A program made the position numbers and the translations under genes. Below the pieces are notes generated by a model. The model was given only the letters and a program-made list of their open reading frames with translations, searched no databases and had not been told where the DNA came from. A DNA stretch of 64,000 bases from Asparagopsis taxiformis. Lineage: Eukaryota > Rhodophyta > Florideophyceae > Bonnemaisoniales > Bonnemaisoniaceae. Shown here in pieces: positions 20,086-31,939 of the stretch; the stretch's first letter is position 1, and each line of letters begins with the position of its first letter. The stretch covers positions 24,597 to 88,596 of the forward strand of contig JALQPE010000278.1 in assembly GCA_030407315.1 (NCBI GenBank), given 5' to 3'.

Positions 20086-21211
20086 TGTAGGACCAGCCGG
20101 AATGGCGATCCCTAAGGGAATTCTAGAATTGATAGCCGTGTCAGGGCGAGGTGAACCGGATCGCGCTAGTGAACTTGCGTTTCGCGCGTCGCTCGGTCGC
20201 GGTGGCGATCGGGTGGTACAACGACGGAACGTGCAGGGATCGATCGCAACACGGGATTCGCGGGCCGGCGCGAGCCGTGATCTCAAGGGGAGATCACCGA
20301 GTAAACTAGAGCACAACGCGATCCACACAGGGGTCGTAAATCCCTGGCCTAGTGGCGTGCGACGCAACGAGCAGTATCGCGGTGCGACGCAGTTCGAAAG
20401 TCGGTTTACGCGTCGCGCGCGCACGTACGTCGGCGATCGTGAGCAATCCGCACGCAACGTCGTAACGCAATCAGTCCTCGCGATGCGCTGAACGCTTAAC
20501 TCGTAGCTGCGAAAGTGCTGGCTGTTTATTGATAAGGTGCGAAGTAGGGCGACCATTAGTAGCTAATTATTCAGGGCAGGCTGTCCCTGCACGGCCGGCC
20601 GGCGGCCGCTCGATCGCACGCAAAAAGGAAATATATGGGAAAAAGACTTTCGTCATAAAAAACCCAAAAAGGGGAAATAAAGGGAAATTCGTAGAAATCG
20701 CTACACGTGGCGCCGGACTGGCAGTTTCGTGGCAACGTTCGCACGCACGCGCTCGCATCGACGCTCCGTGACACGTAATCAAAAACGCCACGCGTACGCT
20801 CGCTTACTAGCTAACTAAGATAGATGCACGCGAATTCATCCCGACGCAATCGCAGCGAACGCGCGCGCATCGACGAAATAAATTGCGTCACATATGTTAC
20901 AGCACCGTGGCTAGCCCTAAGTGAACTTCTACAGTTGTCAGTGGATAGGCTAAATACTGGTACAGTAGGGTGGTCGGAAAAACCCTATGTGGGTAGCGTG
21001 GCCAGCGTGGTCCACGCAGTGTGAGTGTGATGTACAACAGTTAGTGTCAGTGTACATAAAAGTGTACCACTGGTTACACGTGTGTTGTGCCCAGTGATTC
21101 ACAGTTGTGCGAAAAATTAGACCACTTATGAAAAATAAAATTGACAATAAATTGCAGACGTTGCGGCGTTACACGTCGCGCAGGCGTACCGCATCGTGGT
21201 ATTGTACCACA
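20086..21211 (+). repeat. LTR-like repeat copy 1
   Basis: Begins TGTAGGACCAGCC and ends TACCACA. Positions 20089 to about 20820 match 28906 to about 29640 in the same direction at high identity, with a weaker, longer tail here. TG...CA ends and a C-rich stretch directly after (CCCCCCA) suggest an LTR and a site next to it. An alternative is a repeated promoter or leader of a host gene family. No 5-bp duplication was found between the outer flanks of the two copies. Confidence 0.6.
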
Positions 21212-21641
21212 TTCCCCCCACGCTGAAAACGACGCGGGGGGCGGAAGGGTGAAAAATGATGGTATCCAGCCCCATTTTCGCGGGCCGACCATTCCCTCCA
21301 AGTTTGCGGCAGAGTGGTAGCTCACGCCTGTTTTGAGTCGAGGCACCGGTGAGTCACCCTCTTCTGTATGTTACCCTCGCGAGAAGAGCTTTGCTCACGC
21401 CCAAATGACCTAAGATTGCAGGCGGTTGCGCCGTGGTTCCATGCAGGGTATCTTCCAGTGTTGCGACTGTCGGATTATGTCGATACGGATGGGTACCTTC
21501 ATGGCGGGATCCCCGCATGTGCCGTGCGCACATTCGATTGGATAATGCGTATCGCGGTGCGGGAGAACGATCTTTCGGTTCAGTCCGGTGCTGGGCCGGT
21601 GACTGCGTGCGCGTCCAGTACCAGACCCCTGGATTCCGTTC

Positions 21642-23532
21642 GTTGAGGAGGTTCGCATAAAGATGCGCTACTTGGGAGGGCCATTCTTCCATTTTCGTGA
21701 CGACATCGACCTATGGCGTGCTCATAATGAGCGGGAAGCGGGATATGTTCGACGAATGCTATGTTTGCGGGGCCTGATACAGGCGTGGGAATCCATGGAG
21801 ATCGCACCTGCTATCGATCCCGCTGCGATACTTTGTTCGGGGAAGCTCCTTCCTGATGATTACAAGGATGCAAGGAAAGCCAACAGTTCATTTTGGTCAG
21901 ACACAGTGCGCTTCGAGCGTCATTTTCGATCTGAGCATGGGTACTTCGTCTTCTGGCACGACATCGAAGCTAATTGTCTTGTGCCTGCAGCGCTCGAAGG
22001 GCGCTATGTACCCGTTCCTCCTTGGTGGCAGGATTGGGAAATGCCCAAGGATTCTGGGCCGAACTTCCGCCAGTATTGGCATATGTGGGTTCTGAAGTGC
22101 CGCGAAATCCTAACTCTGGATGGTGGGTCGTCCACCGTACCCAATGCCCTAGTGGACATTTACGATGTTTTATGGAGCACGTATGGACGATTCCATCAAT
22201 CTCTATGCATACTCCAAATAAGAGGTGAATGCTCCGGAAAGCATCACAATATCTTCGTAAACTCCTCCACACAGCATGGTTTTGACCCCCCAAAATTTTT
22301 ATTACATTAAAATACTTTTCCCGAGGGCGGATATCCTCCACTCAACATGCTTTTGACCCCTTGTACTCTTATAGAACTCCAAAAATACTCAAAATACATA
22401 CAAATGTCCACTAGGGATGGGTTGTGCATATTTCCATATACTTGGTCTGGGATGCTTTCGACAACGGTCGTCTCTGGTATTGCCCACCACATGTGTTGGG
22501 AGCCCTACGGGCACTTCCCCTTCAGTACGTTCTTGGTGGGGAGGGGGGGGGAACGATTTGCGGCGTTTCACGGCATTGATAGAGGGAACGGATTGTGATT
22601 CTGTGCCACCTCACCTATCGCAAAGACAGCAATCGAAGCGATACAATTTTTGTCCTGGGTGTACTGCAATCGCGGGTGATTTCATATGGGTTGATGCGAA
22701 CTCTGGTCAGCCAGTTCGTGGATGGATTGCAAAGCGCAAACGCACAGAAAGATATGGCGGCGGATCTCCATTTCCTCGGGCACGAAGATATCATGCCTGT
22801 CAGCATGCTTCATCAAAATATGAAAATACTGATGTCAATAAGCTGGGGGCGCGCAACCAGAATGAAGAGGCGCATGAGCTAGGATCCCAATGTTTTGTCG
22901 ACGGTTCGAATTACAGTCCGGAGAATGTGGAGCGTCTGAAAGTAGGGAGAGCAGATTCAAATAGTGTGCACAGGGTTGCATCTCCAGAGGTGATTGAGAT
23001 ATCCTCCGATTCGGATGCTGAGAATCCGGAGAGAGAAGGGATCCCCCGAGAAGAGATTGCAGACGAAAGTGGTGGTCGAAATGAGAAGAGCCTAGGAACG
23101 TATGTTCTGCAAGAGGAGGAGAATATCGACGAGTTCGATTGTTCCACCAACAGAGGAACCCTGAGTTTCCTTCAGTTGACTCCAGTGCTATTAAGGTGGT
23201 CCACAGCTGTCTAGAGGAGTTAATAGTCCCTCTTCTCACGGCTTTGCACCAAATTCCTTTTCATTGCGAGGACAACTGAGGGGTTCATTGATGGGTACCA
23301 GAAGGATATAGCTGAGAATATCGACCACCAAGTTCCGAAAAAGGACGGTGGATCTTGGAGGCAGCGAACATTCTTCAACAAGAAGGCCATGTTGGTGATT
23401 CATCACTACCTTGGTTCAGTTGCGGGGATCCCGTATGGAGGTTTTGGGCAAAGCACGCCTGTGTTATGCTGTCAATTGTATTCTTACTTGGAGCATCTCC
23501 GGAACTTGGCACACCAGCGGTGTCGCATATGA
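21642..23532 (+). pseudogene. Decayed gene of unknown family with a SUMO-interaction-like motif
   Basis: Several long frames follow one another in the same direction. The frame 21611-22310 (ATG 21663, 215 codons) includes YLGGPFFHFRDDIDLWRAH. The frame 22417-23214 (265 codons) contains CPGC, a Lys/Arg stretch and EVIEISSDSD, which fits a SUMO-interaction motif followed by acidic residues. Two further open stretches, 23160-23279 and 23254-23532, carry protein-like sequence (SCLEELIVPLLTALHQIPF; FFNKKAMLVIHHYLGS) in shifted frames. A run of nine G near 22549 may cause one shift. I do not recognise the family. The gene lies downstream of the LTR-like repeat, so a transposon protein is possible. 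Introns are not excluded. Confidence 0.4.
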
Positions 23533-24603
23533 CCCCAGAAACTTCAAATGATGAAATTAAATTCTTTTGTTTCAAGTGAGCGTAGCCAGCTGTCATCCTA
23601 CATGTGATATTATATCGGGGCACCTGGATGCCTCCACTAGCTTCCAATTGTTGGTGTCAATAGGCAGAAAGTTCTGGGTTGCACATGGGGCAAATGCTGA
23701 TTCAGCCAGATAATGTGCGGTTGAGGACAGATTCTGGCACCGGGATTCGGCGTCACTTGTAGTACGCGATGACTTGACTACGCGGTACGTGTTCGGGTAG
23801 TTCCGATGTATCATCCTGTGGGAAGTAACTATACCAGCGCACTCTGAATTTGAGAACACCGTCCAGCTCACCGAGATTCACGATATGGTCAATGACACAA
23901 CTCTCCACACCTAACACTGGTTTTTGTCTGTACAGAACGTACTTTCGAAATCAGAATCGTTTTTTCATAATGATTGAATAGGGGATATGACAAGTGTCAT
24001 ATTGATTGAAGCTGTGTTCAGGTTGATTGAATTTTATTTTGTCTTAGTGCTTACCTCAGCATTGATGCTAGCCCAGCTCGGATTTATTTTTCTACTCTTA
24101 TTCTTTTGTTCGTCAGTGACGCGAATTCAGCAATGACGGAGTCGACTGAAATAGAATTCTCCCACGGTACCGCCCTATTACGCTTTCGTATCACTGCAGG
24201 GCGATACTTCCCGGTCCGTACATTCCCCTTATCGTAGACTTCGTACCACCGAACTGATAATCTTTTTATAACCCCTTCACCGTTTTCCTCACAAGCTTTT
24301 ATCTGCCCCTACCAGGACGGCATATCGGTTGTACAAACTTCTCCATTTACGGCTACGAAGCGATTTACAGAATAAGGGGGGTCGGTCACCGGAGCCGAAC
24401 ATGCGTTCGAAATTTCGTCCTCCTCATGTAGAGCCAATCTATTCGAAACTTGATTGCGGTACACTCCATTCAGCTCGAAGCACTCATGTAGGTTCCAATG
24501 AAAAGGGTCATCCCTATTCGAATATACCTGTTCCATCAATGCATGAAACTGCATCATCTTTGACCTACTATTAACTCTGATTCCCTCTGATCGAAGCCTT
24601 AAC
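23533..24603. other. No recognised gene
   Basis: Only short motif-free frames are present. A minus-strand frame of 98 codons (24605-24309) has no recognisable domain. Confidence 0.3.
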
Positions 24604-24741
24604 ATGAATTCGTCTCAACCCGGCGGACTTTTCAACACTGTCGGAGGAACTATTTTGAGATCCGGTGGTACCAATATGAAGCCCTTTAGACCCAGTGTGA
24701 TTGTTGGAAGGGCTCCCATTCGTCGTGGCAGGAAAGCTTGA
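24604..24741 (+). CDS. Possible 45-residue basic small ORF
   Basis: ATG at 24604 to TGA at 24741 gives a short Gly-rich then Arg-rich peptide (ending VGRAPIRRGRKA). The composition differs from the surrounding stop-rich sequence. It could be a terminal exon of a spliced gene or chance. No family is recognised. Confidence 0.2.
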   Translation: MNSSQPGGLFNTVGGTILRSGGTNMKPFRPSVIVGRAPIRRGRKA

Positions 24742-26108
24742 TGTAGGACCTTAGCCCTTGTAGATAGATTGTACCTCCGAGGAGGATAAGAGGATAGGGA
24801 TAAGGCTTCGAACTCACGAGTGAGAGCGCCGATTCCACGAGGCTGACGCCTCGTGCGATCCTAGTAGCCCGAGGGCTGTGTCGGGTGGATCGATCCCTCG
24901 GAGCCCGGACACCTGTCTCCCAACCCGGTAGCGGGTGGTAGAGCGGGGTCCGGGAGGGCTGGATCTAACCTGCCGGAGGGATCTATCGGCCGTGGCCGTC
25001 CTCAACCCACTCAAGGGTTAACTGGGCACTTAGCGCGATGGATCCTCGCGGGGAATTGTGGTCGCCTCCACGCGTGGCTGCCCACACGACGGATTCCGCA
25101 ACTGTGATACCGCCGGCGGCTGCGGTCGAGACCGATTCAGAAGCCCACGGGCGTTGGCTCGGTTGACCGGCTGGGAGTGCTGAACCGACAGCGCTCCCAG
25201 TCGGTAGCCTTGTCCCGGTGGGCGGAAGGCCACTCCCGGTCGCCTGACGGCGTTAAAAGAAGCGGGAAGGTGGTCCACTACCGCGGAGACGAAATGCCCT
25301 AGGGCAATCCACGTGCACTCCCGCCGGAGGAGGCTCACGGCGGGCAATTGGGGAAATGTGCGAGCGATCCCCAATTGGAGATCGAAACGGAGCAGCGGGT
25401 ATCCGGTAAGGGAACTGCCGCCGCCGTTTAGTTGTAATTTAAACGACCACGGTCGAAAGATTTGGAACCGAGACGATCTGCCTTTATTGTAGCTTAGTGG
25501 TCAGTCCGTTGACCTTAAATGGTCAACGAGACTGCCGGGACCGGACCAGGACCAATGGTCCCGGTCCGGCGTCCAATGGACCTTGTGGGGTATTTATGCG
25601 GCCCAGGGGCCTTACAGAATAAGCTGCTACGTTGCTACGTGTAAAATAATAGAAACGGCCAGATGTAACGTACACGTGCATAGTTGTAACGGGAGAATCC
25701 TCCCACTCGCACACGTGTGTGAATAATCGCACCTATATCGCTACACGTTGCACGCTCGCCGAAGGGTCCCGCGCAAGCAATGTGGCCCGGTGCCAATGCA
25801 AGGCGGCACGTGCCCATTCGCCCTTGGGCGACAATTCCTTTGCCACGTCACCGTGGCTAGTGATTACCAACGCGGCTCTTCGCGGCTGATTCCTTATCGA
25901 TCACCCACTCACGCTCTCGAGCGTACTGCTTAAGCGACCCCTCCTGGCGCCCATTCCAGACGCCTGAAATTATCCTCCCTTGACCGCTCGCAGCGCAATA
26001 CGGGACGAGTCCCACACTCTCCCCTTCTTAAACTGGCGCGCTCCTGCGCGCAGGTATCATGTATCCATCAACTCCCCCACCTTCTTTCTCCTCCTCCTCA
26101 CAGCGACT
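24742..26108. other. GC-rich stretch without recognised gene
   Basis: A GC-rich stretch with several short inverted repeats, including one at about 25539-25570 built on GGACCGG and CCGGTCC. No coding region, rRNA or tRNA is supported. A tRNA-like A-box near 25490 was considered and rejected. Confidence 0.3.
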
Positions 26109-26790
26109 TGTAGCAGGTAGAAATCCGCTGGAGCGGCAAACCACCCGACAGGTGTCCCGAGCCTCGGTAGAGGAAGTGGTAGAGCAGATGAACCTTATAG
26201 GTACCCAGCGGGTAGTCTCGTAAGAGAGAAGGTGTCGTTACCCGGAGGGGGTTGTGCGACAAAGGGGTGCTCACGCGAGAGGCGTATGGATAGAGCGAGT
26301 GACGTAATCTGTCGAGCTGTTGGCTAACCCTAAGGTTTTCCCGGAGAGGGGTTGAACAATAGGTATGCGAACACTGTTCCAGTGGGTCGTAATTCCACTT
26401 GAGTTTACGTTACTCTAGAAACCGTGCCTACTGGCTATTCCAGTGGCCGTTTTATACTAAGTCTACTGTAAGCTAGGGTTAGTGGTTAGGAATAAATATC
26501 CAGATAGTGACCAATCAGAACCCAATTACTGGCGCTCGCCTACCTGCGAGATCATTGCCAATAGGCTTAATTGTAATGTATGGCTGATCAGCCTAAGTTA
26601 AAATTTGCCCCTTGTGGGGTCTTGGCCGGGGCCGATAGGCCCGAGTGGGGTTATTTGTCAGCCTTAGCTTGTCCCAAGTATAGGAAACACGCCAGTTGGC
26701 TGGTGCCTTCTGATTGGCACATCCCTTAAGTGGGCACCCAATAGGGAAGCGACACGGCTCGATCAGCGAGGACCGCCAGGCGGTACGACA
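26109..26790 (-). repeat. Solo LTR of the gypsy-2 family
   Basis: 682 bp, the reverse complement of the LTR at 40603-41276, with sense start TGTCGTACCGCC at 26790 and sense end CTACCTGCTACA at 26109. No internal gypsy sequence adjoins either end. The five flanking bases differ (CGACT and CCGCC), so it is either a solo LTR whose duplication has decayed or part of a rearrangement. Confidence 0.85.
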
Positions 26791-27293
26791 CCGCCCCCTC
26801 CTGAGAGATTTGTCGTCCCAACAAAATTTGATCAATAAAAAATTACAATCTTTGGCTGTGGCCGTTGCATTGTGCAATTCAAAATTTTCCCGCGCGCGGC
26901 GCGTGCACACTAAATGTGTTGTCCATCTGACTCTTCCCGAGTTCCGCTCGACCGTTTCCCATTGGAATCAACACCTGTTGTAGGTTCATCATCGCTCTAA
27001 CGCGAAATAGCGTATTCACCCCTTCGGTGTCCAACTGCGTCCAAGCATTCGCGTCCTTTCCGTTATCCCTCAAGGGTTGTTGCATCCATCTGCTAAATAA
27101 TTAGCCGCGTGATCGCACGAGCGGTGCCAATTCGAGGTTTGCATTCGTCATTCCGGCCAATTGCCTAACGTTCCCGACTCAGGGTTTGAATCCTCGAACT
27201 CCTTCACCGTAAGGTTATTAAGCCATCAGGCAGTGCATCCATCCCGCTTCAGGGTTTTTATTCGCATCCTTCATCGCCACCACTGGCTTAAGA

Positions 27294-28104
27294 TGATCCC
27301 TCGTGCTCCGGTTCAATTCGACTCCTCCTCTGAGAAGTCAGATATGGGTTCTCCCAATCGTCCTACGACGCGCTCGAGCGCTGCTCGTCGTTCCACGACT
27401 CGTCACCAACCGTCCTCCTCCCGTACTGGGGCTGATCGTTCAGCTGCTAAGTCAACCTCGGCTCCGGCCGCCAACGTTCCATCCGCCCCAGCGGCTCAAC
27501 CGTCTACTCGGTCCCGCTCAGCCGCTTCGAAGGCTCCCTCTGCCCAAGCATCGCCCGTTGGCAAGGTCGTCGAGTCTCCCTCTCGCTCCGAGAAGACAGC
27601 CACCCCACCTGGGACAAAGACGCAAGTGCGTAAGCTCGGTCCGCCGACTCGCCGGCTTCGCCGAAGAAATCCACTGCTGTCGTCGCTGCAAAGCCTTTAC
27701 CGGCTAACGCGTCATCGCATGGAGGCGGATCCGCCAAGACGCCCGACCCATCTCCTCAAGGAGTTATGCCGGCCGATGCCGATGAAGTTGTTGAGGTTAT
27801 CGCCAAAGGGGGCGCTGTTGCAAAGCCTACGAGGCAGTCTGCCGTCAGGCCGTCGCTGAGTTCTCGGCCTTCGTTGCCCCGCCCTTCTCCTCCTGCAGTG
27901 CGTACCTCTGTTGGTAATCCATCCGGTCGTCTTGCCTCTTCGGCTGCGGACAAGTCCGATAACCCCTATGAGGAGTACCATCGTCGAAACCAGCAGATTC
28001 TGGCAGACGCGCGCAAGCGCAGAGACGCTGAATTGCGTAACGCAGCCGCCCAAGCGGAAGCAGAAAGGCCAAGTAAGCAGGCTGATGTGCCGGTGTCGGT
28101 TTGA
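27294..28104 (+). pseudogene. Ser/Ala/Pro-rich protein gene with one frameshift
   Basis: From the ATG at 27294 the frame runs through a Ser/Ala/Pro/Arg-rich segment. Near 27635 the sensible reading moves to another frame (continuing SPASPKKSTAVVAAKPLP) and ends at 28104 after a charged, Ala-rich helix (YHRRNQQILADARKRRDAEL) likely to form a coiled coil. The joined product would be about 270 residues, basic and mostly disordered. Its composition resembles the protein at 29888-30631 and gag-like proteins, but no domain is recognised. Confidence 0.4.
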
Positions 28105-28267
28105 TGGTCATCAGCGTTTGCTGTTACGGAATGCACCTTTGCAACGCTGATGCGTACCCATTGTGGGCTGCAGCTGGTAAGCTGATCCTGTTTCCGCCTT
28201 GGGAGATGTCCAAACAACGTTCGAAGGCCAGAACCCGGATACTAGTGCGTATCAGAGACAAATAAAA

Positions 28268-28390
28268 ATTTGGTCCGAGTGGTCCAATAAACAACCCGAC
28301 TGGTCCAAACTGAGGACCACTTGGTCCAGAAGTGGTCCACTTGGACCCTATAAGTGGTCCAAATGGGTTCGGAATGGTCCGCCTGGTCCT
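28268..28390. repeat. Dense cluster of GGTCC/GGACC motifs
   Basis: About ten GGTCC or GGACC pentamers in roughly 125 bp, many inside TGGTCCA or its complement. Spacing is irregular (9-25 bp). The pattern resembles subterminal binding-site clusters of DNA transposons or a small interspersed cluster of protein-binding sites. Confidence 0.6.
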
Positions 28391-28514
28391 TGGGTCGACG
28401 CCGGCGGCGTTGCACACGAGATCTGATACCAACGATGCTGTTGTTCCAAGGAGTGCATTGCACTTGATTTGATCAACGCACAACAGTGCTACCGCCGCCG
28501 TCGCGGCTCAAAAA

Positions 28515-28903
28515 TCAAAATTTTAGAATTTCTGGCCTTCGCCCTCTCGGCAATTTTTGGCCGCCGGCGGCCAAATTAAATTTTTGAATTTCTGGCCGGT
28601 ATCGGCTGATCAAAAAGTGCCATTTTTGGCTTCCGACCAGCGGTGAAATTGTCCGCCCTTTTTTGGCTTGACCTTCCGAGGCTCGGTAACTCCACCTGGT
28701 GGATTCCTTGTTAGGTTCTCGTCCCTGCGGGGTAATGCGACTTCTTCCCTCTTTTGGGTGTGCGCGTGCGCGCTCTGCGCGATGGCTTGTCACCTTTGCG
28801 GTGTTGCGTTCGACGGAAATACCGTGATGCCCATTCGGGGGAACGTTTGCACGTTGCGTCCATGTTGGCTTGCGGTAGCCATACCATTTCACAAGGAACC
28901 ATT
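28515..28903 (-). pseudogene. Chromodomain and 3' tail fragment of a gypsy-2-family element
   Basis: The minus strand from 28903 reads QWFLVK, then KWYGYRKPTWTQRANVPP, almost identical to the chromodomain of gypsy element 2 (48127-48200), followed by the same Arg/Lys-rich tail and matching non-coding sequence down to about 28620. The front of the chromodomain is missing exactly where the LTR-like repeat begins (28906), so that repeat inserted here or a recombination joined them. Confidence 0.8.
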
Positions 28904-28905
28904 GG

Positions 28906-29705
28906 GTAGGACCAGCCGGGGTGGCGATCGCTAGGGGAGTTCTAGAATTGCAGCCGTGTCAGGGCGAGGTGAACCGTAACGCGCTGGTTGAACTTGCGTT
29001 CGCGCGTCGCTCGGTCGCGCTGGCGAACCGGTGGTACAACGGCGGAACGCGTAGGGAACGATCGCAACACGGGATTCGCGGGCCGGCGCAAGCCGTGATC
29101 TCAGGGTGAGATCACCGAGTAAACTCGAGCACAACGCGATCCACACAGGGGTCGTAAATCCCTGGCCTAGTGGCGTGCGACGCAACGCGCGCTATCGCGG
29201 TGCGACGCGGTTCGACGATCGGTTTATGCGCAGCGCGCACGCGAACGTCGGCGATCGTGAGCAACCCGCACGCAACGTTTCAACGCAATCGGTCCTCGCG
29301 ATTCGCTAAACGCTTAACTCGTAGCTGCGAAGATGCTGGCTGTTTATTGGTAAGGTGCGAAGCTGAACGACCATTAATAGCTAACTACTAAAGGACAGGC
29401 TGTCCTACCGTGGCCGGCCGGCGGCCGCTCGCTCGCACGCGAAAAAGGGAAATATTTGGGAAAAAGACTTTCGTCATAAAAAACCCAAAAAGGGGAAATA
29501 AAGGGAAATTTGCAAAAGGCGCTACACGTGGCGCCAAGCTCGCAGGTTCGTTCGCGCGCACGCGCTCGCTCAGGCGCGCCGTGACACGTAATCGGTTCGC
29601 CACGCGTACGCTCGCTTGCTAACTAACTCAGCGCGGATGCACGCGGACTCAACTCGTCGATATCGCTCAACCCGCGTTCGCGTTAGCGGCATAAAGTGCA
29701 CCACA
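28906..29705 (+). repeat. LTR-like repeat copy 2
   Basis: 800 bp, matching 20089-20820 in direct orientation and ending GCACCACA followed by CTCCCCCC, as in copy 1. It lacks the first TG. A pyrimidine-rich leader and the ORF at 29888 follow, so it could act as LTR or promoter for that ORF. Confidence 0.65.
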
Positions 29706-29887
29706 CTCCCCCCGACTAACATCACAGCGCGTCCCCGCGCGTCATCTCTTCCTGCGTATCCTTTGCCTTTTCCTTCTCTCTGTCCACTCTTCTCCTGTCG
29801 ATCCTCTCCCTCTCTTTCTATCCTTCTTCTCTCCTCGGTCACTCGCATTCGTTGTTTCGCTCGTCGTCGCACGCGGTCGCTTTCGCC

Positions 29888-30631
29888 ATGGCGCAGGACG
29901 GTGATACTCTCCCCAGCTGGCTGCGCGCCAGCGTTCCTTCCGGTGAAGAAGCTGCGACGCCGATACGTTCGCCATCGGCGGCTCCGCGTCCCGCTTCGCC
30001 ATCTCCTATGAGCCCCGAGAGCCCATTTTATCTGTCAATGGCCCAAGCTTCATCTGCCAGCGCGCCGGTTGCCGCGTCGTCAAGTGCGCATAACGCGGAT
30101 AATGTCGGTGCGTCATCGGGTGTTGTTGCGACAGTGGATGTAACCGCTACACCCGCGGCTGGGAGTCGTGCCAACGTTGGCGTGCCTCTTCGTTCCGTAC
30201 CTGCCCCTTCTTCCGTGTCGCTCCCTTCGGCCGCGCAGCGCGTCCCCGTCGCCGCTCCGCGTGCGCGTTACGACGACCCTTCTGCGTTCCGGTTCTTGCC
30301 GCGCGCGATGCCAACTTGGTCCGAATTGAGTCGCGTCCAATATTTTCCTCGGCGTTTCCTATGGACGCGTATCGCCGATGTCAACCGCTATGCGGTATTA
30401 CCTGGCCACAAGAACGCGCAAGCCGTATGGGATGCGCGACGCGAGGCGGCGTGGTGCGACTTGGCTGTACCTTCGAACCTTCCTTGCGACACTTACTTCC
30501 TGGAGGACGCGGCGGATGAGCGGTTGGTGCGTCACTTGGCGCGTCTTCGCACAATGCGCCGCGACGAGTTCGCGCATCTTGACCCCTGGGCGGCGGCGCC
30601 TAGCGCCGGTTTCTTGTTGGACGGCGGCGTC
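29888..30631 (+). CDS. Front half of an unknown gene interrupted by a CACTA end
   Basis: The start is the ATG at 29888 in a GCCATGG context after a C/T-rich leader. The 248 codons have a Ser/Ala/Pro-rich low-complexity first half and a folded-looking second half (RFLPRAMPTWSEL, FPRRFLWTRIADVNRYAVL). The frame ends in LLDGGV at the CACTA terminus and would otherwise run 16 codons into transposon sequence. The minus-strand frame starting at 49404 appears to be the remainder: joining GGC GTC to ACG CGT keeps frame. No known domain is recognised; gag-like and host proteins are both possible. Confidence 0.6.
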
Positions 30632-31939
30632 CACTACGGTGTTGAAAAGGGGGCCTCAGACAGTACTGCGAGACAGTGATTTTTACTGTCTGAGACAGTA
30701 AAAATCACTATGCGGCAAATGAAAATTAATGCCACACTTGGAGACAGTGATTTGCACTGTCTGGCAGACAGTACGGAACACTGTCTGCAGACAGTAAAAA
30801 ACACTGTCTCACAGTACTGTCTGAGGCAGTGAATGGAGACAGTAAAAATTAATGATTTATTCAATAGTTGGATATGATGTAATTTACTGTACTGGGCAGT
30901 GTTGGCGGATAGTGTTTTGTATTGGCCAAGGCAACATGGCCGGATAGTGAAATACGCTGCCTGGGACAATAGATGGAACCAACACGGTGCACTGTCCTGG
31001 GCAGTACCTGGAGACAGTGATTTTCACTGTCCTGGGCAGTACCTGGAGACAGTGATTTTCACTGTCCTGGGCAGTACCTGGAGACAGTGATTTTCACTGC
31101 CCTGGGCAGCACCTGTAGACAATATTTCGTGCTGCCCTGGGCAGCACCTGTAGACAGTACTTTGTGCTGCCCTGGGCAGCACCTGGAGACAGTATTTCGT
31201 GCTGCCCTGGGCAGCACCTGGAGACAGTAAAAGTAGTGTCCTGATATAGTAAAATTCGGTGTCTGGGAGTGGTGGATGAGATGGAGCATCACGCTGTCGT
31301 GGGCATCTTTCTGGGGTAGAGGAAGGCAGTTCTAGCGCTATGAGGATGGGGCATGGACGGTATTCATATGGGAATGGACAGAATAGTACGGCTAGGAATT
31401 TTTATTTCGTAGTGACTATGAGCTAGCGAGAGGTATACGCGGTAGGATAGGCAGCAATCTAAGAGGGTGCGATATGGGAAGCTTCACTCTGGATTTGTTT
31501 ATTTGCGCAGGCTACATTGAGAATAAACAATCCCTATGTTAAAAATGCTACTACAACTAACACTATTCCGACGAGTAAAACTAAAACTACTAGAAAAGTC
31601 TACAAATCTATAACCTGATTGAGCTGCATGAATAAGCTAGGAAATGAAGAGAAGAAGAAAAAATGATGTAGAGAAAGGAAACAAGTTAGTGACGTTGAAT
31701 TGGAGAGGGAAATTGATGGTGATTAGGAGACTAACGTACCTTAACAAATACCATTGCATCCCAAATTGAGATATGTACTCACAGGCAGGAAAGAAAAGAA
31801 AAGTAGTGGAGAAGTGGTAAGAGAGAAAGATAAATGAAAGTAGAAGTGGAACACTCACCGACTGGAAACCTGAGAAAGAGAAAACAAATAGAAAACTGGG
31901 TTAGTGGCGTGAGTTGTGGAAACGTACCATCATGGTTCA
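30632..31939 (+). mobile_element. CACTA-type transposon end with subterminal repeats (left type)
   Basis: Starts CACTACGGTGTTGAAAAGG, the CACTA hallmark, then carries many short palindromic units (GACAGTGA...TCACTGTC, ACAGTAAAAATCACTGTC) and a 35-bp tandem repeat (about 30990-31240, CCTGGGCAGTACCTGGAG with ACAGTGATTTTCACTGT). Such subterminal repeats bind the transposase in known CACTA elements. No transposase gene is seen. The same 1.3-kb sequence occurs inverted at 62572-64000. The inner end is interrupted by gypsy element 1 at 31940. Confidence 0.75.

Noticed and set aside
24780..25440. GC-rich segment considered as ribosomal RNA
   Set aside because: None of the conserved rRNA landmarks I know is present, and the segment is short and bordered by transposon sequence.
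25490..25560. tRNA-like stretch with TAGCTTAGTGG and a stem GTTGACC/GGTCAAC
   Set aside because: The A-box-like start and one stem are present, but the anticodon loop would have six bases, there is no B-box (GGTTCGANNCC type) and no acceptor stem pairing.
20086..29705. A single 9.6-kb LTR element bounded by the two LTR-like repeats
   Set aside because: Outer flanks do not match, copy 2 lacks its first bases, lengths differ by over 300 bp and no polypurine tract precedes copy 2.
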